Assembly: GCF_023617245.1 (NCBI RefSeq)
Contig: NZ_CP067396.1
Location: 4,650,001 to 4,714,000 of the forward strand
Source: Lysobacter enzymogenes
GTDB taxonomy: Bacteria; Pseudomonadota; Gammaproteobacteria; Xanthomonadales; Xanthomonadaceae
Direction of reading: 5' to 3'
Length of the DNA: 64,000 bases
Of this stretch, positions 59,140 to 64,000 are shown piece after piece. The position numbers and the translations under genes are program-made. Positions within the stretch are counted from its first letter, which is position 1, and every line of letters starts with the position of its first letter. The notes below the pieces were generated by a model, which was not told the DNA's origin, did no database searches, and was given only the letters and a program-made list of their open reading frames with translations.

Positions 59140-59265
59140 GAATCGCGCGGTTCGAGTCGCGTGATGCGAATCGCCTGATTCGAATCGCCTGATTCGAATC
59201 GCCCGATTCGAATCGCCCGATTCGAGTCGCCTGCTTCGAGTCGCCTGCTTCGAGTCGCACGACTC
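59140..59265. repeat. Nine tandem 14-bp palindromic units
   Basis: Nine consecutive units of exactly 14 bases fit the pattern GARTCGCSYGMTTC, with slightly decayed first copies. Several are close palindromes, for example GAATCGCCCGATTC. The array starts 68 bases after the PDZ stop and ends about 95 bases before a terminator, so it may be transcribed as a 3' leader. Confidence 0.93.
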
Positions 59266-59358
59266 GACTCGTGCGGCACAAGCCGCCGGGTTCGAGCCGC
59301 ACGATCCGACTCCCGCCGACCGCAATCGTCCCGCCCCGCCCAGCCAGTTTCCCCATTC

Positions 59359-59395
59359 GGGGCCGGCCGCCCAGCGCGCCCGGCCCCTTTTTTTT
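59359..59395 (+). terminator. Intrinsic terminator after the PDZ gene
   Basis: The stem GGGGCCGG/CCGGCCCC with a 13-base loop is followed by eight T. It closes the sigma/anti-sigma/PDZ transcript after the palindrome array. Confidence 0.85.
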
Positions 59396-59478
59396 CGCGC
59401 CGCCAATCATTCGGTCCACGCGACCGGCAGCGACACCGCAGCCGATCCCTCTCGCACCGATACCGACTCGCGGCCAAG

Positions 59479-59506
59479 AAAAAGGCCGGGCATCCCTGCC
59501 CGGCCT
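59479..59506 (-). terminator. Intrinsic terminator of the heme operon
   Basis: Minus strand: AGGCCGGGC/GCCCGGCCT stem with a short AGGGAT-type loop, followed by TTTTT, about 75 bases after the DUF6607 stop. Confidence 0.9.
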
Positions 59507-59579
59507 GTTCCGATCCTCGCTCCGGCACCTGCGCTCCTTCGCGGGCCTGGCCGGAAACCGTTGCGTCACCTCGCGCCGC

Positions 59580-60536
59580 TTACTCGGCCGGCGCCGCGAC
59601 CACCCACTTGGCGAACACCGCGTCGATGTCCTTGTCGGCGACCTTCTTGCCCTCTTCCAGCTTGCCGGCCTGCTCGAACAACGGAATGATCATCGCCATG
59701 CCGTCGACCTTGGTCTTGAGCCGCACGCCCGGCGCCTTGCCCAGGTAAGCGTCCCAGCGCTGGCGCACCTTGGCCCAGTAGCCCTGGGTCGCCTGCCAGT
59801 AGGTGTAGGCCGGCTTGAAGTCGATGTCCTTGGTCTTGACGTAATCGTTGAAGCCGAACTCGCGCGCCAGTTCCTGCTGGCTGCCGTCGGGCTTGCGCAG
59901 CACCTTGGTGTTGAACTGCTCGTGGGTCCAGCCGTTCGGGGTCAGGGTGTGGCGGTTGATCGCGACGATGGCGTTGTAGTCGCTGCGCTTGGTGTACTCG
60001 CGCCGCGGCAGCGGGCGCCAGCTCGGGTCGCTGGTCCAGGTGGCGTTGCCATGGGCGTAGTCCCAGCGGCCGGTGCCGCAGTAGCGCGGCGCGTCGCTGA
60101 CCTCGTACACGCACTGGGTCCAGGCGCCGCGATTGAGCTCGGCCGGGATCTTGCGCACGTGCCAGGTCTGGTCGGCGCTGAACTCGAAGCGTTGCGGCGC
60201 CTCGAACGTCCAATCCTGGCGCCAGTGCTTGGTCACGTGGCCGCTCTTGCCGTCGACCAGGATGTGCTGCAGCACCAGCTTGGTCGGCGTGTCCTCGACC
60301 ACGATCACGGTCTCGTTGCCGCCGCTGCGCATCGCCGGCGCGCGCTCGTAGCCGGGCTTGAGCAGCACGGTTTCGTCGAAGGCGAAGTCGACGATGTATT
60401 CGCCCTGCATCGCCAGGATCGAGGCGCGGTCGCGGACCGGGTCGGCGGCCGGGGCGGCGGCGGTCTGGGCCATCGCTGACAGGCTGGAGAACAGGCTGAT
60501 CGCCAGCACGCTGGCGCGGAAGTTACGGAGGTTCAT
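59580..60536 (-). CDS. DUF6607 secreted protein
   Basis: 318 residues with a signal peptide (ASVLAISLFSSLSAMAQ). The body has conserved-looking segments FDETVLLKPGYERAPAMRSGGNETVIVVED, HWRQDWTFEAPQRF and APRYCGTGRWDYAHGNATWTSDPSWRPLPRREYTKRSDYNA, typical of DUF6607 proteins found beside heme/hemin receptors. It is the last gene of the hemP-receptor-small protein run and is likely periplasmic. Function is unknown; a role in heme handling is inferred from context. The start was placed at 60536 to begin with the signal peptide. Confidence 0.88.
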   Translation of the reverse strand: MNLRNFRASVLAISLFSSLSAMAQTAAAPAADPVRDRASILAMQGEYIVDFAFDETVLLKPGYERAPAMRSGGNETVIVVEDTPTKLVLQHILVDGKSGHVTKHWRQDWTFEAPQRFEFSADQTWHVRKIPAELNRGAWTQCVYEVSDAPRYCGTGRWDYAHGNATWTSDPSWRPLPRREYTKRSDYNAIVAINRHTLTPNGWTHEQFNTKVLRKPDGSQQELAREFGFNDYVKTKDIDFKPAYTYWQATQGYWAKVRQRWDAYLGKAPGVRLKTKVDGMAMIIPLFEQAGKLEEGKKVADKDIDAVFAKWVVAAPAE

Positions 60537-60596
60537 GGAATCTCGCTTGGCTCTTTGGCTGAAAAACGAAAACGGAAAGGAAGGGAACATCCGCGC

Positions 60597-61154
60597 TCAA
60601 CGCCGGCCGGCGCCCGAGGCCAGGCAACAGCAGGCGTCGGCGCATTCGTCCAGGCGCGCGCCCTCGCCGGCGGCGATCCTCCGCGCCTGGGCCAGGCCCA
60701 GCGGCGACAGCTCGGCCGGATCGGCGAGCAGTACGCAGTGGCCGTCGGCATCGCGCAGCACCCGCAAGCGCAGCGCCTGCGCGCGGCGCCCGCCGCGCAG
60801 GCGCCGCCACCAGCGCGCCAGCGCCGGGACCACGGCCGGGCGGATCGCCGCGGCCGCGTCGGGCATCGCCGCGGCGACGTCGTCCCAGGCCAGGAAGTCG
60901 CTGTCCGGCAGCAGGTACAGCCGCCAGCACTCGCGCCCGCCGGCGTCGCAAAAACGCAGCGCTTCGCCACCGCCGTCGCCCAGGCGTTGCGCGCTGCGCG
61001 CCGCCAGCCAACCGTCGAGGGCGTCGCGCTGGCGACGCGGATGCACGCACAGCACCGTCGCCACCGCCGCCAGCCGCTCCGGCGCGGGCAGCGCGGCGCG
61101 CGCGCCGCCGCGCTGCGGCAACAAGGCGAAGGCGGACGCCGGCGCGGCGCGCAT
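60597..61154 (-). CDS. Small protein with C-terminal Cys cluster, heme operon
   Basis: 185 residues without a signal peptide. It contains Trp-rich and acidic segments (FLAWDDVAAAMPDA, ALARWWRRLRGGR). The C-terminus reads DECADACCCLASGAGRR with four Cys in six positions, and two further Cys lie in RFCDAGGRECWRLYLL. It lies 3 bases after the receptor stop, with 60 bases to the DUF6607 start, so co-transcription is likely. It may bind heme or iron, but no family is recognised. Confidence 0.8.
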   Translation of the reverse strand: MRAAPASAFALLPQRGGARAALPAPERLAAVATVLCVHPRRQRDALDGWLAARSAQRLGDGGGEALRFCDAGGRECWRLYLLPDSDFLAWDDVAAAMPDAAAAIRPAVVPALARWWRRLRGGRRAQALRLRVLRDADGHCVLLADPAELSPLGLAQARRIAAGEGARLDECADACCCLASGAGRR

Positions 61155-61157
61155 GGC

Positions 61158-63473
61158 TTACCAGCTCACCGCCACGCTGGCGCCGACGTTGCGGCCCGGC
61201 GCGGTGTAGCGGTCGAGGATGGCGCTGGACGCGGTCAGCGCGCCCGGGACGTCGCCGCTGTCCCAGTACTTCTTGTCGCCGAGGTTGAACACGCCGACGT
61301 TGAACTTGGCGCCCGGAGCGAAGTCCCAGTGCGCGAGCAAGTCGAGCACGCCGTAGCCCGGCGCCGCGAAGCGGTTGGCCTCGGGCAGGTCGGTCTTGTG
61401 GCGGGCGAAGCGACCGGCCAGCTCCACGCCCCAGCTTTCGCGGTCGTAGGCCACGCCGACGGTCGCGGTCAGCGGCGCGATCGATTCCAGCGGGCGGTCG
61501 TCGGTCTTGTCCTCGCCCTTGCTGTAGGCGGCGGCGAAGCGGGTCGACCAGCCGGCCAGCGACGGATACAGCGCGCCGAAGTCCACGCCGCCACGCAACT
61601 CGACGCCGCGGATGCGCGCCTTGTCCACGTTCTGCGACTGGAACACGATCAACGGCGTCTGCGGCGGGGCGCTGACCTGGCGGTTGGACTCGATGAAGTC
61701 CTTGTAGTCGTTGTAATAGCCCGACAGCTGCGCGTACACCGCCTTGCCGCTGTAGCGCAGGCCCAGCTCGTAGCCGTTGCTGGTCTCGGGCTTGAGGTCG
61801 GCGTTGGGGATCGCGGTGTAGCCGAACTGCAGGTTGGTGAAGCCGAGGTTGACGTCGCTGTAGGGCGGCGCGCGGAAGCCGCGCTGGTAGCCGCCGTACA
61901 GCGACCAGTCCTGGGCGAAGTGCCAGACCGCGCCGAGCTTGGGCGAGACGCTGGTCTTGCTGAGGTCGCTGATCTTCACGCCCGGGTTGTCGCCGTTCCA
62001 GATCGCGTCGCTCTGCGGCTTGAGTTCGTAGCGGTCCACGCGCACCGCCGGCACCAGCCGGAACGCGCCGTCGGCGAAGCGGATCTCGTCCTGCACGAAC
62101 ACACCGGCGTTGCGGGTCTTGCTGATCGGGAAATCGCGCACCGGGAACGCGTCGGGCGAGATCGTGCTGCTGACGACGCCGTTGGTCAGGTTGATCGAGC
62201 GGCCGTCGCGCTTCTGGCGGAACTCGGTCTGCTCGTACTCGAAGCCGTAGGTGAGCGTGTGCTCGACCGAGCCGGTGGCGAAATCCTTGTGCGCGGTGGC
62301 CTCGGCGCCGTAGACGCGCTGGTCGAAATTGAACTCGCGCAGGCGCAGGCTCGGGCTGGTGTCGCGGCCGGCGACCACGCTGGCGCGCTGCTCGCGGGTG
62401 CGCTGGGTGGTCTCGCTGTCCTGGCGGTAGACCTGCCAGCGCAGCGAATCGGCCAGGACGCTGTCGAGCGAGTCGATCTCGTGGGCGAAGGCCACACGCG
62501 CGCGGGTCTGGTGGTCGTTGCCGGCCATCGACGCCACCCGCGTGCGCGGCGCGGTCGGCGGCAGGCCCGGGGTCAGCGCGCTCAGGCCCAGGGCGCTGAA
62601 CACGTCGGTGGTGGTGCGGTCTTCGCTGCCTTCCACGGTCAGGCGGAAGCGCTGGTTGTCGCTCGGCGCGTACACCAGCTTGGTCAGCAGGCTGCGACCT
62701 TCGAAGCGCTGCGGGTTGGCGCGGGTGCGGCTGCCGTCGTGGGCGTCGTTGTCGCCCTGGTTCTCGGTCTCCTTGCCCTGGTGGTGGTTGACCACGACCA
62801 GGCCGGACCAGCGGTCGCCGCCGAACGCGGCGGTGACGCTGCCGTAGAGGCCTTCGTTCTGGCTTTCGGCGCCGAGCTTGAGGCCGAAGTACGAAGTCGC
62901 GCCGTCCTTGAGGTAATCGGCCGGGTCCTTGGTCACGAACGAGACCACGCCGCCGAGCGCGTCGGAGCCGTGCAGCGCGCTCGACGGGCCGCGCACGATC
63001 TCGACTTCCTTGACCGTATCCAGGTCGACGAAATTGCGGCCGGCGTTGGAGAAGCTGCCGATCGAGAAGCCGTCGGAGACCGAGACGCCGTCGACCAGCA
63101 CGCGCACGCGGTTGCCGCCGAGGCCGCGGATGCGGATGTCGCCCAGGCCGAAGCGCTCGCGGTTGCCGCCGACGTCGATGCCGGGTTCGTAGCGGAACAG
63201 GTCGCGGATGTTGCGGGTCAGTTCGTTGTCCATGCGCTCGCGGTCGATCGCGCTGACCGTGGCCGGCACGTCCTGCACGGCGCGCTCGGTGCGGGTGGCG
63301 CTGACGACCACGCGGTTGAGTTCGTTGACTTCGCCGCCGGCGGCGTCGGGCGCGTCTGCGGCCTGCGCGGCCGGCAGCGCCAGCAACAGGGCGAGGGCCA
63401 GCGCGGAGCGCGCGGGGAGGACGGAGACGGAAACAGGGCGCGCGGACGCAGCCGGGGTATGGACGCGGGACAT
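61158..63473 (-). CDS. TonB-dependent heme/hemoglobin receptor
   Basis: 771 residues. Signal peptide LALALLLALPAAQA; TonB box LNRVVVSATRTERAVQDVPA; plug with IRGLGGNRVRVLVDGVSV and GSDALGGVVSFVTKDP. The barrel has the hemoglobin-receptor-like YGGYQRGFRAPPYSDVNLGF and NADLKPETSNGYELGLRY, and it ends RNVGASVAVSW with the terminal Trp. The family (hemoglobin/transferrin/lactoferrin receptor type) is known to take up heme. The ATG at 63473 was chosen so that the signal peptide is complete. The gene follows hemP by 288 bases, which include a stable hairpin. Confidence 0.9.
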   Translation of the reverse strand: MSRVHTPAASARPVSVSVLPARSALALALLLALPAAQAADAPDAAGGEVNELNRVVVSATRTERAVQDVPATVSAIDRERMDNELTRNIRDLFRYEPGIDVGGNRERFGLGDIRIRGLGGNRVRVLVDGVSVSDGFSIGSFSNAGRNFVDLDTVKEVEIVRGPSSALHGSDALGGVVSFVTKDPADYLKDGATSYFGLKLGAESQNEGLYGSVTAAFGGDRWSGLVVVNHHQGKETENQGDNDAHDGSRTRANPQRFEGRSLLTKLVYAPSDNQRFRLTVEGSEDRTTTDVFSALGLSALTPGLPPTAPRTRVASMAGNDHQTRARVAFAHEIDSLDSVLADSLRWQVYRQDSETTQRTREQRASVVAGRDTSPSLRLREFNFDQRVYGAEATAHKDFATGSVEHTLTYGFEYEQTEFRQKRDGRSINLTNGVVSSTISPDAFPVRDFPISKTRNAGVFVQDEIRFADGAFRLVPAVRVDRYELKPQSDAIWNGDNPGVKISDLSKTSVSPKLGAVWHFAQDWSLYGGYQRGFRAPPYSDVNLGFTNLQFGYTAIPNADLKPETSNGYELGLRYSGKAVYAQLSGYYNDYKDFIESNRQVSAPPQTPLIVFQSQNVDKARIRGVELRGGVDFGALYPSLAGWSTRFAAAYSKGEDKTDDRPLESIAPLTATVGVAYDRESWGVELAGRFARHKTDLPEANRFAAPGYGVLDLLAHWDFAPGAKFNVGVFNLGDKKYWDSGDVPGALTASSAILDRYTAPGRNVGASVAVSW

Positions 63474-63568
63474 TCTTCGACTCGGTTGAATGGAACGGTG
63501 AGACCGAGGCGAGCTGGCATCCGGAGAGAGTCGGGGCTGGCAGCCTGGGAGAGAGGTGCTGGCGGGAC

Positions 63569-63600
63569 GCACCGCGCCGCGCCCGGGGTGGGCGCGGTGC
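63569..63600 (-). other. Stable hairpin between hemP and the receptor
   Basis: A perfect 10-bp stem GCACCGCGCC/GGCGCGGTGC with a 12-base loop. No T run follows, so it is a processing or mRNA-stability element rather than a terminator. Confidence 0.5.
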
Positions 63601-63761
63601 GGGTGGTGCTTGCGGTGGGGCGGGCCGGCAGGCGGCGGGCTCGGCAACGCGGTGGAGGTTCCTTGCCGAGGGCGCTTGGGCGTCCCGGGCTTGGGAATCT
63701 GGACCGACGTGGGAGGGGATGTTGCCGAGCGGGCTTGGCCGGGGGCGCGCCGTGCGCGGGG

Positions 63762-63992
63762 TTACTTGGTCAGGATCAGCTTGTCGTTGCGGGTATGGCG
63801 CAGGCGATAGACCTCGCCGCCGTGGCGGATCAGGACTTCGCGCGCGCCGCGGAGCAGCGCGGCGCTTTCGACCAGTCCGCCCTGGGCGGCGGCGACGACG
63901 GCCGAGGCCGCCGCGGCGGCCGGCGCGACCGCCGCCACCGGCGGGGCGACGACGGCCAGGGAACGATCAGTACGGGGCTTCAACTGCAGCAC
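63762..63992 (-). CDS. hemP: Hemin uptake protein HemP
   Basis: 76 residues from the GTG at 63992; the true start may lie beyond the window edge. The C-terminus SAALLRGAREVLIRHGGEVYRLRHTRNDKLILTK is the HemP signature, including the strand REVLIRHGGEVYRLR and the end KLILTK. The N-terminal half is Ala/Val-rich. HemP proteins promote transcription or uptake in heme-import operons. Its place upstream of the receptor supports a heme-uptake operon; a Fur box would be outside the window. Confidence 0.9.
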   Translation of the reverse strand: MLQLKPRTDRSLAVVAPPVAAVAPAAAAASAVVAAAQGGLVESAALLRGAREVLIRHGGEVYRLRHTRNDKLILTK

Positions 63993-64000
63993 GGGGTTGC

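Overview
The window looks like a piece of chromosome from a high-GC gammaproteobacterium of the Xanthomonadaceae, most probably Lysobacter or a close relative. The evidence is: coding regions with nearly saturated third-position G/C; several TonB-dependent receptors; an S-box (SAM-I) leader in front of a MetX-like gene; GTP-type PEPCK; a stand-alone H1-like Lys/Ala protein; and many copies of two interspersed inverted-repeat families (GTGGGAGGG..CTTCAGGCCCGACGC and TGTAGGAGCG..CGAGTCGCGACCGCG). The genus is inferred; no ribosomal marker is present.

Layout. 1-1.25 kb: 5' part of metX (minus strand) with its own promoter and SAM-I riboswitch. 1.4-9.3 kb: mostly housekeeping genes on the plus strand (lipoprotein, M23 peptidase, prfC and partner, a small membrane protein preceded by four tandem mini-ORFs, a hemolysin III-family protein, AsmA). 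9.4-12.7 kb: minus-strand cell-envelope genes (lipoprotein, CBS protein, GtrB-like glycosyltransferase, mtgA). 12.9-21.4 kb: hslO, a secreted or outer-membrane protein and two large paralogous TonB-dependent receptors with matching leaders, followed by an IS30-family element (21.45-22.54 kb). 22.7-29.3 kb: minus-strand TPR/aspartyl hydroxylase, an ECF sigma/anti-sigma/DUF4097 module, pckG and a TetR regulator divergent from fadE (29.7-32.2 kb). 32.4-37.0 kb: small hotdog, membrane, MFS, WrbA and DUF1304 genes. 37.1-43.3 kb: a minus-strand cluster with two Npt1-like transporters, a metallophosphoesterase, a secreted protein and a Tat-exported epimerase. 43.7-47.8 kb: GMC oxidoreductase, a beta-lactamase-fold hydrolase and an SRPBCC protein. 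48.1-50.9 kb: histone H1-like gene, then about 2.4 kb with no convincing gene (possible leader or small RNA, a CGCG-rich block, three tandem 181-bp repeats). 50.9-53.5 kb: gcvH, a DsbA-fold isomerase and gcvT. 53.8-56.0 kb: QmcA/NfeD/secreted-protein operon. 56.1-59.1 kb: a second ECF sigma/anti-sigma/PDZ module, followed by nine tandem 14-bp palindromic units. 59.6-64 kb: a heme-uptake operon (hemP, receptor, Cys-rich small protein, DUF6607).

How the genes work together. Several units are joined by 4-base stop/start overlaps: sigma/anti-sigma, Npt-like/metallophosphoesterase and Npt-like/epimerase. This supports co-translation. The clearest regulatory circuits are SAM control of metX, the TetR-fadE divergent region and the two ECF modules. 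The least explained parts are the mini-ORF cascade at 6.0 kb, the leader and gene-free block at 48.6-50.9 kb, and the palindrome array at 59.1 kb. No CRISPR array, prophage or tRNA gene was found, and no complete new defence system can be claimed.
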